Source: Marinitoga lauensis | GTDB taxonomy: Bacteria > Thermotogota > Thermotogae > Petrotogales > Petrotogaceae | Assembly: GCF_004135675.1 (NCBI RefSeq) | Contig: NZ_QHLX01000007.1 | Span: 62,001-126,000, forward strand | DNA length: 64,000 bases | Direction: 5' to 3' | In this document: one piece after another, positions 8,029 through 17,995 of the stretch | Layout of the letters: each line of letters begins with the position of its first letter | Numbering within the stretch: position 1 is the first letter of the stretch | The notes under the pieces: generated by a model | The model's input: only the letters and a program-made list of their open reading frames with translations | Told to the model about the DNA's origin: nothing | Databases searched by the model: none | Translations under genes and position numbers: made by a program

Positions 8029-9321
8029 ATGTTTTATGCATTAATAATATTATTATTCCTAATAGTTTTTTATATTTTTTTCTCAAATTATGCGGAAATA
8101 AAAAAAGAAAATCATAAGTTAAAAAATTCTATATCCAAAGTGTTGTCTATTAGTGCTAATGACCCAGCAGTTGAATACTTGATCCATTCGTTAGAAGAGA
8201 AGATTAATAACTTAAATAAAAAAGTGCTTTTTGAAAAAATGAAAAGAAAAAATATATATTCTGTATTAAATAATATAACTGAGGCTATTATGCTTGTTTT
8301 TTATTCAGAATCTTCTGATACATTAATTTTAGATTATGCTAATAAAAGTGCTCAAAATCTTTTTATAACATCAGATTTTTTAGGAAAAACATTATCTGAG
8401 ATATTAGAAGATCATAATTTAATAGATATAATACTAAAAAGTTATAGATTAGACGAAAATATCAGTGATGAAATTATAGTATATAGCCCTAAAAAGTCAT
8501 TTTTTCATTGTGAGATAAAAAAGATTTTTTTAGAGTCGGAGAAAAATCAAAATTATAGGATCGTAGTATTAAGAGATATTACTAAAGAGAAAGAATTAGA
8601 TCTAATGAGGAGAGAGTTTTTGACTATAATGTCCCATGAATTAAAAACACCATTAACAGTAATTCATGGCTATTCAGAAACATTATTAATGAGTAATGAA
8701 AAATTATCTCCTCAAGCTTTAAGATTTTTAAATATTATTGAAGATGAATCTTCAAGATTGACAAGACTAATAAACGATTTATTGGACATCAGCCGATTGG
8801 AAAGAAAAGATTATGAATATCAATTTAAAGAAGTGAATCTATCAAATTTATTAAAAAAGATGTACATGATTTTTAATTCTTTAACAAAGGAAATGGACAT
8901 AAATATTGGTTTAGAAATTGAAGAAGATTTAACGATAATTGGTGATGAAGATAGATTAATGCAGGCGATCTATAATATTCTTGATAATGCTGTAAAATTT
9001 ACCCATATAAAGGATTCTGGAAAAAAAGAAATACAAATAAGATTATATAGTGAAAATGATGAGGTTATTTTAGAAGTAGAGGATACAGGAATAGGGATTC
9101 CTGAACGTGAGAGAAATAAGATATTCAATCTCTTTTATAGAGTTGATAAATCAAGAACAAGGCAGGTTCCAGGTACAGGGCTTGGATTGTATATAGTAAA
9201 ACAAATATTAGAAAAACATAGAGCATATATTGAAGTTGATAGTGAAGAGAATCAGGGAACGTTGGTAAAAATTATGTTTAAAGGGAGGAATAAGAATGAG
9301 ACCGGTGGATATAATTTATAA
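8029..9321 (+). CDS. PAS-containing sensor histidine kinase (HpkA-like)
   Basis: A membrane-bound kinase and likely partner of the preceding regulator. A single N-terminal membrane helix (about residues 3-20) leads into a coiled coil and a PAS-like region (about 75-185). HisKA follows, with phospho-acceptor His203 in MSHELKTPL, then HATPase_c with the N box YNILDNAVKFT, G1 DTGIGIP and G2 GTGLGLYIVK. There is almost no extracellular part, so the signal is probably cytoplasmic. The last 13 residues overlap the next gene. Restoring one G in the run at 9283-9285 would instead end the protein at ...MFKGEE just before the next start, which looks more natural. Confidence 0.93.
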   Translation: MFYALIILLFLIVFYIFFSNYAEIKKENHKLKNSISKVLSISANDPAVEYLIHSLEEKINNLNKKVLFEKMKRKNIYSVLNNITEAIMLVFYSESSDTLILDYANKSAQNLFITSDFLGKTLSEILEDHNLIDIILKSYRLDENISDEIIVYSPKKSFFHCEIKKIFLESEKNQNYRIVVLRDITKEKELDLMRREFLTIMSHELKTPLTVIHGYSETLLMSNEKLSPQALRFLNIIEDESSRLTRLINDLLDISRLERKDYEYQFKEVNLSNLLKKMYMIFNSLTKEMDINIGLEIEEDLTIIGDEDRLMQAIYNILDNAVKFTHIKDSGKKEIQIRLYSENDEVILEVEDTGIGIPERERNKIFNLFYRVDKSRTRQVPGTGLGLYIVKQILEKHRAYIEVDSEENQGTLVKIMFKGRNKNETGGYNL

Positions 9322-10615
9322 AAAGAGAAATGGTGAAATAAATACCAAGGAAGAAATAGAATTTATGATTAACGGTTATGTGAATGGGCAAATTCCAGAT
9401 TATCAAATTTCAGCATGGTTAATGGCTATTTTCTTTAATGGTATGACTAAAGAAGAAAGGTACCATTTAACTATGGTAATGAGAGATAGTGGAGATATAA
9501 TTGATTTATCTGGTATAAAAGGAATAAAGATCGACAAACATTCAACTGGAGGAGTTGGAGACAAAACAACACTTGCAGTAGGCCCATTAGTTGCTTCTGC
9601 GGGATTAAAAGTATCAAAATTATCAGGTAGAGGGTTAGGTCATACAGGTGGAACTATAGATAAATTAGAAGCAATACCAGGTTTTAAGACAGCTATTTCT
9701 AAGGATGAATTTTTTAAAATTGCAAATGAGGTAGGAATGGTAGTTGCAGGTCAAACTGGTAATATTGCTCCAGCAGATAAAAAAATATATGCATTAAGGG
9801 ATGTTACAGCTACAGTGGATGAAATTTCATTGATTTCAGCAAGTATTATGAGTAAAAAATTAGCTGTAGGCTCAGATGGTATTGTTTTGGATGTAAAAAC
9901 TGGTAGTGGAGCTTTTATGAAAAATATTGATGATGCTATTGAATTAGCGAAATCAATGGTTGAAATTGCAGAATTAAATAATAGGAAAATTGTAGCGTTA
10001 GTTACAAACATGGATCAACCTTTAGGAGACAATGTGGGTAATTCATTAGAAGTTCTTGAAGCAATAGAAACGTTAAAAGGAAAAGGACCTAATGATTTTA
10101 CCGAATTATGTATAGAATTAGGAGCAAATATGTTAGATTTATCGGGTTTATATACATATGAAGAAGCAGTAGAAGTTTTAAAAAATAATATTGCAAATGG
10201 TAAAGCTTTGGAAATCATGAGAAATTGGATTAAGGCACAGGGCGGAGATGAAAGAGTAATTGATAATCCAGGAGAAATTTTGCCTATTTCAAAAGAAATA
10301 GTAGAATTTAAAGCTGAAAAAGATGGATATATTTCTCATATAGATACAGAGAAAATAGGGATAGCTTCAATGGTTCTTGGTGCAGGAAGAAAGAAAAAAG
10401 AGGATGAAATTGATTATTCTGTTGGAATAAAGATTTTGAAAAAATTGGGAGTTAAGGTATCAGAAGGAGACACAATTGCAAAATTATATGTTTCCAGCAA
10501 AAGTAATGTAGAAGAGGCCTTGAATTTATTAAAGGAAGCATATGAAATAACAAATAATCCTCCAAAAGAAGAAAAAATGAAGTTGATATATGAGAAAATA
10601 GTAGGAGGTAAATAA
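9296..10615 (+). CDS. pdp: Pyrimidine-nucleoside (thymidine) phosphorylase
   Basis: 439 residues of the thymidine/pyrimidine-nucleoside phosphorylase family, which releases free base and (deoxy)ribose 1-phosphate for salvage. The signature KHSTGGVGDKTTLAVGPLVASAGL is followed by KLSGRGLGHTGGTIDKLEAI (phosphate and base site) and by SxxIMSKKLAVGSDGIVLDVKTG. The C-terminal alpha/beta domain ends about residue 435. ATG 9296 has GGGAGG upstream. The stop and the next start overlap as TAATG. Gram-positive Pdp versus DeoA cannot be separated with certainty, but the SxxIMSKK form fits Pdp. Confidence 0.93.
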   Translation: MRPVDIIYKKRNGEINTKEEIEFMINGYVNGQIPDYQISAWLMAIFFNGMTKEERYHLTMVMRDSGDIIDLSGIKGIKIDKHSTGGVGDKTTLAVGPLVASAGLKVSKLSGRGLGHTGGTIDKLEAIPGFKTAISKDEFFKIANEVGMVVAGQTGNIAPADKKIYALRDVTATVDEISLISASIMSKKLAVGSDGIVLDVKTGSGAFMKNIDDAIELAKSMVEIAELNNRKIVALVTNMDQPLGDNVGNSLEVLEAIETLKGKGPNDFTELCIELGANMLDLSGLYTYEEAVEVLKNNIANGKALEIMRNWIKAQGGDERVIDNPGEILPISKEIVEFKAEKDGYISHIDTEKIGIASMVLGAGRKKKEDEIDYSVGIKILKKLGVKVSEGDTIAKLYVSSKSNVEEALNLLKEAYEITNNPPKEEKMKLIYEKIVGGK

Positions 10616-12472
10616 TGTATAAGAAATTGTTTCTTATATTAACTTTGCTGTTTTCTATATTATCTTTTTCAAATGTTTATTATATCGGTATTACAAAAGA
10701 ATCCACAGAATTTACCGACATGGCGTTTTCAAATAAAATATTTGTTGATATTGAAGAGTTTGCGAAGTTTTTTAAACTTCAACAGTTCCCCTCTAAAAAT
10801 ATTGTTTATCTATCAAATCCAAAAAATAACGATATTTTAGAATTGGATTTAATAAAAGGAACAGCAAGAGTTAATTTTAATATTAATAGATCATATTCAT
10901 CCGCTGTAATATCAAAAAACAATAAATTGTATGTATGGTTGGATGCAATTAAAGATTTTTTTGCTCTTAAATCATTTAGATTAAATAATGATGTATTTAC
11001 ATATAAAAGTGTTCCTAGAGTGATTAAAATAGAATATTCTTTCAATAAAATTATTTTTACGTTAAGTCATTTAATTAATAAAAAAATGCTTAAAATCGAG
11101 AAAGATGGTTTTTTAGTTTTTCCAGCGATAAATGAATTTCCAGTACCAAAAGATATTGATTATAAGGTAGTATCAGATAATATAATAAAATATACTATAA
11201 AAAATTTTGAAAGTTATGATATGACTATATCCAAGAGAAGTATTATATTTACTTTAAATGAATCCAAAATAAATACAAATGAGAGCAAAACTACTGAAAA
11301 TAAAGAAAGCAATAAAACGAAGCCCAATGAAAATAATAAAAAAAATGAAGAGAGCACCCAGGCTTCTCCCTTAGAACAAAAATTAAATGAAATAAAAAAG
11401 CAGCAAAATACATATGTTGAACCATTAAAAACTGATAATAATCAAGAAAAAATAACCCTTGATACTGAATTATTAAAAGTGGAAAATAAAATGATAGATT
11501 TAAATGGGAGAATTATTCCTGTTCATATTGCAAGAGTAAATCCAAAAGAACTTGAAATAAAAGTTTTATTTAATAATTTAGGTGCTCCAGAAGATGCAGA
11601 AAAATTTTTAAATGAAACAAAGCCTCTGCTTGCAATAAATGCAGGATATTTTGATGTTTCTACGTTAGAGCCAATTGGGAAAATTATAACTGAAGGTAAA
11701 ATTCAGCATATTTCTTCATATTTAAGACCATGTTTTATTATTGATAATTATAATAATCCAACAATAAAAGATGTTGTTATGGAATATAAAATATATGTAA
11801 AAGATGTTCCATTCTGGATAAAAGCAATAAACACTGCATGGAAAGGGATGTTAAACTTTATACAAGTAAATATAAGGGTAAAATTAATGAAAGTGAAGAT
11901 GATTATATTTTTTTGCTTATAGAAAATGGTTATATTGTTCATATTGGTAAAGAAAGGCCACTTAAAGATCAGAGGTTGTTGCTGATTGATAAAAAATATG
12001 AAAAATATATTTCTGATATAAATGAAGGCGATGAAGTTATTTTCAATATAGATATTAATCAGAAAATATCAATAAAAGAGATGGTTGAAGGTGGACCTTT
12101 GGTAATAACCGATGATTTAATGCAAGAAGCGCTGAAAGAAGAGAAACTCGCTTATTCATCAAGCATTATTAATCGAAAAACGCCTAGAACTATGGTTGCA
12201 ATTGATAACAATAATATGGTATTATTTATAGTAGTTGATGGTTATATGGAATCCAATCCTGGTATAAATTATGATGAGGCACAATTATTACTGGAAAAAA
12301 TTGGAAATATAAAACAAGCAATGATGCTTGATGGAGGAAGTTCATCTATATTTTATTATAACGGCAAGATTTTAAATTATAGATCTGAAAATTGGAGAAA
12401 TAAAATTCCTGCCTTTTTGGGGTATTTAAGAAAAAATAGATATTCTACAGTGGGGGTGTATTATATGGCTAA
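10615..12472 (+). CDS. Secreted phosphodiester glycosidase (NAGPA-like) family protein; two frame breaks
   Basis: An N-terminal signal peptide (MYKKLFLILTLLFSILSFS) is followed by a copper-amine-oxidase-N-like beta region and a low-complexity Asn/Lys/Glu linker near residues 220-265. A C-terminal phosphodiester glycosidase domain has LLAINAGYFD, VEGGPLVITDD, RTMVAIDNNN and MMLDGGSSS. The domain occurs in uncovering enzyme and in sporulation and envelope proteins. Reading breaks at GGG 11845-11847; one extra G restores AWKGDVKLY. At the 3' end the frame runs straight into the EF-G-like gene, but one extra G in the run 12452-12456 gives a stop at 12470-12472. The apparent fusion is therefore probably not real. 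Confidence 0.8.
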
Positions 12473-14548
12473 TATTAAACCAGATAAAAAAAGGATAGTG
12501 GGGCTCTTTGGGCATCATGGATGTGGGAAAACCACATTGATGGATGCTATATTAAAAAATTATAGTGGAGCAGATAGAATAGGTCAAAGATATCTGGATT
12601 CTGAAGAAGTAGAAAAAGATAAGGGTTCAACATTTTCAAATCATGTAGTATCTGTTGATTATAATGATACAAGATTCTACTTCTTTGATACACCAGGTAT
12701 GTCAGATTTTCTTGGTGATATTGATGTAGCAATTAATGCAGTTGATAATGTGGTATTGGTAGTAAATGCAAGTTCTGGAATTGAAGTTACAACTGAAAGG
12801 ATATGGAAAATAGCAAGAGCAAATAAAAAACCTATTTTTATATTTATAAACCAAATGGATAAAGAAGGAGTAAATTTTGGTGAGTTAGTTTCATCAATAA
12901 AAGAAACATTTGAAGATGGAGTTAAAGTAGTACCACTACAGGTTCCTATTGGTGAAGGGCCAGAATTTCAAGGAATAGTTAATTTAATTACCCATGAAGC
13001 TTTTGAATATGAAATGAATCAAAGTGGGAAAGATAAAAAATTAAATACAATCCCTGAAATGTCAAAAACTTATTATGAAGATTATCATCAAGAGTTGATT
13101 GAAGATGTAGTAGAGACAAATGAGGCAATGATGGAAAAATATCTGGAAGAAGGCGAAGAAGCTTTAAATCCAGAAAATGTATTTAAAGCATTGCATCAGG
13201 CTTTTGAAGATGATGAGATTGTTCCTATTGTTGTTGGATCAGCAGAAAAAAATATAGGATTAGATCGATTTATGGAGATGATTAGGTTAGTTGGTATGTA
13301 TCCTTCTGAAAGAGTATTTAAAGGTAAAATAGAAGACAAGGAATTTGAGATATTAGGCAAGGAAGAGGAACCATTTGTTGGACTTGTAGTAAAAAATGCA
13401 GTTGATCCATTTGTTGGGAAACTAACTTATATTAGAGTTTTATCTGGAACAGTGAAATCTGGAGATTCGTTTGTGGAAGTTCAGGAAGATTCCAATGAAA
13501 AAGTATCTCACATATATATTCCAAGATTCGATAAAAATGAAGAAGTTTCTGAAGCTGGTGTTGGAGATATAATTGTTGTTCCTAAACTTAAAAAGAGTAG
13601 AATAAATGATACAGTAGCACATTCTTCAAGATTGATTAGAGTTGACGTTCCGGAATTTCCAGAACCAATGATTTCAAAATCGGTGAAACCAACATCAAAA
13701 AATGAAATTGATAAGGTTAATAATGCATTATCAAAATTGCAAGAATCCGATCCAACATTTTCCTGGAATTTGATCCAGAAACGGGAGAAACAATCGTATC
13801 AGGTTTAGGAACTACACATCTTGAAATTATGATTGAGAGATTAAAGAAAACATTTAAGGTAAATGTGGAAGTAGGAAAACCGAAAATAGCATATAGAGAA
13901 ACCATAAGAAGAAAAGTTGTTGCAGAATATAAGCACAAAAAACAAACAGGTGGTCATGGGCAATATGGTCATGTTAAAATAGAAATCGAGCCATTACCAA
14001 GAGGAGAAGGATATGAATTTGTTGATAAAATTGTTGGTGGAGTAATACCAAAGAACTTTATACCATCTGTAGATAAAGGGATAAAAGAAGCAATGAAAAA
14101 AGGTGTTGTTGCAGAATATCCAGTTGTAGATATAAAGGTTACATTGTTTGATGGTTCTTATCATGATGTTGATTCATCAGATATTGCATTCCAGATTGCT
14201 GCAAGACAGGCATTTAAAGATGGAATGAAAAATGCTAATCCAGTAATTCTTGAACCAATTATGAAAGTAGAGGTATTTACTCCTACAGAATATACAGGTG
14301 ATGTAATGGGAGAAATTTCTTCAAAAAGAGGTAGACCTATGGGTATGCAATCAATGGGTAGAGGAATGGATAGAATAGATGCAGAAATACCTCTCGCTGA
14401 AATGTTAGACTTTTCTCCAAGATTAAGTTCTATTACGAGCGGTAAAGGATATTTTACAATGAAATTCTCAACATATCAGGAAGTAACTCCGGATATTCAG
14501 CAGAAAATTATTCAAGAAAGAGAAAGGGAAAAAGCAGAACAGGAATAA
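12465..14548 (+). CDS. Elongation factor G-like GTPase (EF-G paralogue); one frame break
   Basis: A second, divergent EF-G beside the canonical fusA at 48921. The G domain has P-loop GHHGCGKTT, switch II DTPGMSDF and NQMD for guanine recognition. Domains II to V follow, with ending segments YGHVKIEIEPL and GEISSKRGRPMGMQ. Such EF-G-like proteins lack some translocase residues and their role is not settled. The frame breaks at GG 13765-13766; one extra G gives FSWEFDPETGETIVSGLG, the usual EF-G sequence. ATG 12465 has a G-rich site just upstream. Confidence 0.88.
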
Positions 14549-14551
14549 TAC

Positions 14552-14578
14552 AAGCGGTTGCTATGCAACCGCTTTTTT
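14552..14578 (+). terminator. Terminator after the EF-G-like gene
   Basis: AAGCGGTTGC 14552-14561 pairs with GCAACCGCTT 14565-14574 around TAT, followed by a T run. A TATAAT at 14623-14628 downstream marks the likely -10 box for the next operon; its -35 box is poor. Confidence 0.93.
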
Positions 14579-14662
14579 ATTTTTTAAAATAAAAAAGTTC
14601 TTAATTTTTCACATATAAAATGGTATAATAAAATAAGAGAGAATGAACAAGGAGGAAAAACA

Positions 14663-15190
14663 ATGTCTATAAGCACTGGTGGAGGAGATAATGGTAAAAC
14701 AAGTTTATGGTCAGGAGAAAGAGTTTCTAAAGATGATTTAAGAGTGGAAGCCTATGGAACAATAGATGAATTATCCTCTTTTTTGGGAGAAGCCAAACAT
14801 TATGTAAAATCATATAAAGTGAAGAATATAATAAATATTATACAAAATGATTTGTTTAAAGTTGCAGGAGAATTAGCGTCTAAAAATAGAGATTTTTTGT
14901 ATAAAATAAATGCTGAAGATGTTGAAAAAATAACTCAATATGTGAAATTTTTTGAAAAGAGGATAAATTTGAAAGGATTTGTATTAACAGGTAATACAAT
15001 TGAATCTGCTAAATTGGATATATGTCGAACAATTGTTAGAAGAGCGGAAAGAAGGATAGTAAGCCTTTCAAAAAAGGATAATATTTCTGAAAACCTTTTA
15101 AAATATATAAATAGATTATCAGATTTATTATTTGTTATGGCAAGGTATGAAGAATATTTAATAGATAAAATAGAATATAAAGAATGGTGA
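14663..15190 (+). CDS. PduO-type cob(I)yrinic acid a,c-diamide adenosyltransferase
   Basis: A 175-residue ATP:cob(I)alamin adenosyltransferase that makes adenosylcobalamin. The N-terminal ATP motif STGGGDNGKTSLWSGERVSKDD and the conserved VEAYGTIDELSSFLGEA are present. The active-site helix segment CRTIVRRAERRIV and NRLSDLLFVMARY complete the PduO pattern. It opens a new operon after a terminator and a -10 box. No B12-dependent enzyme is encoded nearby. GGAGG precedes the ATG. Confidence 0.92.
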   Translation: MSISTGGGDNGKTSLWSGERVSKDDLRVEAYGTIDELSSFLGEAKHYVKSYKVKNIINIIQNDLFKVAGELASKNRDFLYKINAEDVEKITQYVKFFEKRINLKGFVLTGNTIESAKLDICRTIVRRAERRIVSLSKKDNISENLLKYINRLSDLLFVMARYEEYLIDKIEYKEW

Positions 15191-15194
15191 TTTA

Positions 15195-15475
15195 ATGAGA
15201 ATTTTAGTAGCAACATATCAAGTAGAATTAATTAATATAAATTCTTTAAAAGAGAAAAGAAGTATAGTAAAAAAATAATTAACGATTTTAGAAAAAAATA
15301 TAATATAGCAATTGTAGAAAGCGGATTTAACGACAGTAAAAAATTTTTTGAAATTACAATAGTTACGCTATCTCAAAATAAAGATTTTTTATTAAGATTT
15401 TTTGAGAAATTAGAGGATGAAATAGAATATAAATATGGACTAAGTCCTATAGTTTCTAATTATGAAATAATATAG
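15195..15475 (+). CDS. DUF503 (YlxP-like) family protein; one frame break
   Basis: The N-terminal part MRILVATYQVELININSLKEKRSIVKK matches the short DUF503/YlxP proteins. The frame then breaks in the A run at 15269-15275, and the other frame continues IINDFRKKYNIAIVESGFND to the stop at 15473-15475. With one base restored the protein is about 93 residues, the family's normal size. Function is unknown; some members sit in nusA-infB-rbfA operons. The start is 4 bases after the preceding stop. Confidence 0.8.
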
Positions 15476-15486
15476 AGGTGAAAATT

Positions 15487-16050
15487 TTGGAAGAAAAAAT
15501 AGAAGAAATAAAAAAAATCTTGAAAAAAATGTTATCTGAAAATAGATTAAAACATATTATGGGAGTAGCGTATACCGCTAAGATGTTGGCGAATAAATAT
15601 AATATAGAAGAAAAACGGGTTGAAATTGCAGCGTTAGGACATGATTTATTCAGAGATGTAAAACCATATAAATTTTTAAAAATTGCTATGGTATATGGGA
15701 TAGATATATCCTATGTAGAAAAGAAACATCCTATATTATTGCATGGAAAAATATCAGCAGAATATCTAAAAAGAGAATATAATATTCCTGAAGATGTATA
15801 TGAAGCTATTTATTATCATACCAGTGGATATAAGTTTTTTGGTATTGTTGGAAAAATAATATTTATATCTGACTCAATAGAACCTACCAGAAAATATGAA
15901 AATGTTGAATATTATAGAGAATTAGCTTTTTATAATTTGGAGAAAGCATATAAAGAGATTTTAAAAAATAAAGTTATCTATGCTCTTAAAAAAAATCATT
16001 TTTTATTACCAGATACAGTTGAGGCATGGAACTATAATATTATAAACTAA
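15487..16050 (+). CDS. HD-domain hydrolase, YqeK-like (Ap4A hydrolase family)
   Basis: A 187-residue HD protein like the YqeK symmetric bis(5'-nucleosyl)-tetraphosphatases. It has RLKHIMGVAYTAKMLA, then AALGHDLFRDV with the HD metal pair, HPILLHGKISAEYL, YYHTSGYKFFGIVGKIIFISDSIEP and EAWNY. This pattern (HTsG, ISDsIEP) is specific for YqeK within the HD superfamily. TTG 15487 is chosen because GAGGTG lies 6 bases upstream; an in-frame GTG at 15478 lies within that site. In many genomes yqeK neighbours rsfS; here the two are 15 kb apart. Confidence 0.85.
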   Translation: MEEKIEEIKKILKKMLSENRLKHIMGVAYTAKMLANKYNIEEKRVEIAALGHDLFRDVKPYKFLKIAMVYGIDISYVEKKHPILLHGKISAEYLKREYNIPEDVYEAIYYHTSGYKFFGIVGKIIFISDSIEPTRKYENVEYYRELAFYNLEKAYKEILKNKVIYALKKNHFLLPDTVEAWNYNIIN

Positions 16051-16084
16051 AAATAAACATAAAAATTTATGGAGGTGGAATAAA

Positions 16085-16807
16085 TTGGCAGCAAGAATTC
16101 AAGTTGGAGGTAGCAGAAGATCAGGTGGAAAATGGATATGGGCAATAATACTATTAATAATTATTGTTATTATAGGTGGCATTTTTTATTTTTATAATAA
16201 TTTAAAAAATACTACTGAAATGAAAGCTGAAGCAGTGAGTTATTTAATTACTTATGAAACACCTAAAAAAACAGAGTTATATTTCATTAGAATAAAAAAT
16301 CAGTCAAGAAAAATTTTTGTTGTAAAAAGCCCGGATAATATTTTCTATTCAGAAAAAGGCTTGTACATTGATTCATTAAAACCAGAAGAAGCTTTAACAA
16401 ACTTTGAACAAATGTTTGATATTAGTCCATCTACTATAAAATACCATTTTATTTTAAAAAGCGACAGTATTTCAAACTTTCTATCAATATTAAAAGGAAC
16501 TGGGAATTCTATTGACGATGTATTTGAAATATTAAAAACCAGAAAATCAGGAATTATGGACATGTTAATATCCAATAACTTTGTAAATGAAATAAGAAAA
16601 TACGGTAATACTAATTTATCTTATAATGGTGCTTTTGCTTTATTGCAAGCTTTTTCAAAATATTCAATAACGAGTTATGATAAATTGGAAATAAAAACAT
16701 TATTATCAAAACCAGTTGTAATTAATTTGCCAGATTTAAAAAAACAATTAGAAAGGAATTATGTAGATAAAACAGCATTAGAATCCTTGAAAACAATTTT
16801 GGAGTGA
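16085..16807 (+). CDS. Single-pass membrane protein of unknown function
   Basis: 240 residues with a Gly/Arg-rich start, one membrane helix at about residues 18-38 and a mainly extracytoplasmic remainder. I see no known domain or catalytic motif. TTG 16085 has GGAGGTGG 7 bases upstream. It ends 4 bases before an LCP-family gene, so it is probably translated with it and may belong to the same envelope-polymer job; that link is from context only. Confidence 0.7.
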   Translation: MAARIQVGGSRRSGGKWIWAIILLIIIVIIGGIFYFYNNLKNTTEMKAEAVSYLITYETPKKTELYFIRIKNQSRKIFVVKSPDNIFYSEKGLYIDSLKPEEALTNFEQMFDISPSTIKYHFILKSDSISNFLSILKGTGNSIDDVFEILKTRKSGIMDMLISNNFVNEIRKYGNTNLSYNGAFALLQAFSKYSITSYDKLEIKTLLSKPVVINLPDLKKQLERNYVDKTALESLKTILE

Positions 16808-16811
16808 TCAA

Positions 16812-17666
16812 ATGAAATTTTTAATGTATGTATTAGGCATTATTTTTTCTTTAATAGTAATAATGTCTATATTTTTTCCTTTTGTAAACACATATGTAAA
16901 AATGGAAAAATTACCAGATCCATACTATTTTTTGGTGTTAGGAATGGATACTACAGATGTAAATGAAAAAATCTCTCGAACTGATTCAATATTATTAGTT
17001 GGCGTTAGTGAAAAGAAAGAGAAAATTCTTGTTTTGCCTATTCCAAGAGATTTATTAATAACTGTTGATAATTCAACAATGAGGATAAATGCTGTATATG
17101 TTAAATATGGCATAAAAAAATTGAAGGAAATTATTCAAAATATATTCAGTATAAAAATATCAGATTATTTAATTTTTGATTATGGACTTTTTAAAGAAAT
17201 TGGAAATATATACGCACCAGTCAAAATATACGTTTCAAAAGATATGTATTATGAAGATTACCATCAAAATTTACATATTAATTTTAAGCAGGGATATAAT
17301 TATTTGAATGGTGAAGAATTATTGTATTATGCGAGATTCAGGCATGATGCATTGGGTGATTTGGGAAGAATTCAAAGGCAAAAAGATGTTTTGTTTGCTT
17401 TGATGAATGCTGCGAAAAGTTCGGGATTATCAAAAATATTATATTCTATAGATAAAGTTTTGAATAGAACGATAAATTCTTTTGATTTTGAAAAGTTGTT
17501 TTCTTTATTTGTAGTTTCTAAAAAATCTAATATAAGTTTTCTTTCTTTACCTATAAAAGTAGTTGGTGATTATGTCAAATTGGATAATAGTCAGATCAAA
17601 TATATGAATAAATATTTGACCGATTTTGAAAAGCCCCAGAAAATAAAAAAATCTGGGTCACTTTAA
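16812..17666 (+). CDS. LytR-CpsA-Psr (LCP) family protein
   Basis: An N-terminal membrane anchor (about residues 4-26) is followed by the LCP fold: YFLVLGMDTTD, RTDSILLVGVS, LVLPIPRDLLITV, then LNGEELLYYARFRHDALGDLGRIQRQK with the family's arginine-rich active site. LCP enzymes attach phosphoprenyl-linked glycopolymers to the cell wall. The usual C-terminal LytR_C domain is absent at 284 residues but seems to be encoded separately by the next gene. The substrate in this double-layered thermophile is unknown. Confidence 0.92.
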   Translation: MKFLMYVLGIIFSLIVIMSIFFPFVNTYVKMEKLPDPYYFLVLGMDTTDVNEKISRTDSILLVGVSEKKEKILVLPIPRDLLITVDNSTMRINAVYVKYGIKKLKEIIQNIFSIKISDYLIFDYGLFKEIGNIYAPVKIYVSKDMYYEDYHQNLHINFKQGYNYLNGEELLYYARFRHDALGDLGRIQRQKDVLFALMNAAKSSGLSKILYSIDKVLNRTINSFDFEKLFSLFVVSKKSNISFLSLPIKVVGDYVKLDNSQIKYMNKYLTDFEKPQKIKKSGSL

Positions 17667-17674
17667 TTAATAAT

Positions 17675-17995
17675 ATGAAGAATTTTAATTTAAGCTTTTA
17701 TACAGTTACAAGAAATAGATGGAAAAATTCTAATGGTTATTTAATTGAAATAGTAGATAAGTTGCCAGAAATAAATGGAATTCAGCATAATAAATCTTAT
17801 TTGATAATAAAAAATAAAAAATATGAAGAAAGAATATTAAAAGAAATAAAAAATAGATATAGCAATACAGCCTTTGAAATAATCGATGCTAAACAAAACC
17901 CTGATTTATATTTTTCAATTATCAAATTTTTAAGTGATAATTTTTATAATACATTGAATTCAGATATTATTATATTAGTGGGGAAAAACTCATGA
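17675..17995 (+). CDS. Small LytR_C-like protein
   Basis: 106 residues with no membrane helix. The arrangement of strand (YLIEIVDKLPEING), a basic helix (YEERILKEIKNRY), strand (FEIIDAKQNPD) and final DSDIIILVGKN-like strand (NSDIIILVGKNS) resembles the LytR_C domain that normally follows LCP domains. The gene lies 8 bases behind the LCP gene and overlaps the next start as ATGA. The assignment is from pattern and position, not from a clear motif. Confidence 0.55.
   Translation: MKNFNLSFYTVTRNRWKNSNGYLIEIVDKLPEINGIQHNKSYLIIKNKKYEERILKEIKNRYSNTAFEIIDAKQNPDLYFSIIKFLSDNFYNTLNSDIIILVGKNS

Noticed and set aside
12465-14548. The EF-G-like gene as a duplicated or misplaced piece of fusA
   Set aside because: It differs from the fusA at 48921 throughout, including the P-loop (GHHGCGKTT against AHIDAGKTT), so it is an old paralogue and not an assembly duplicate.
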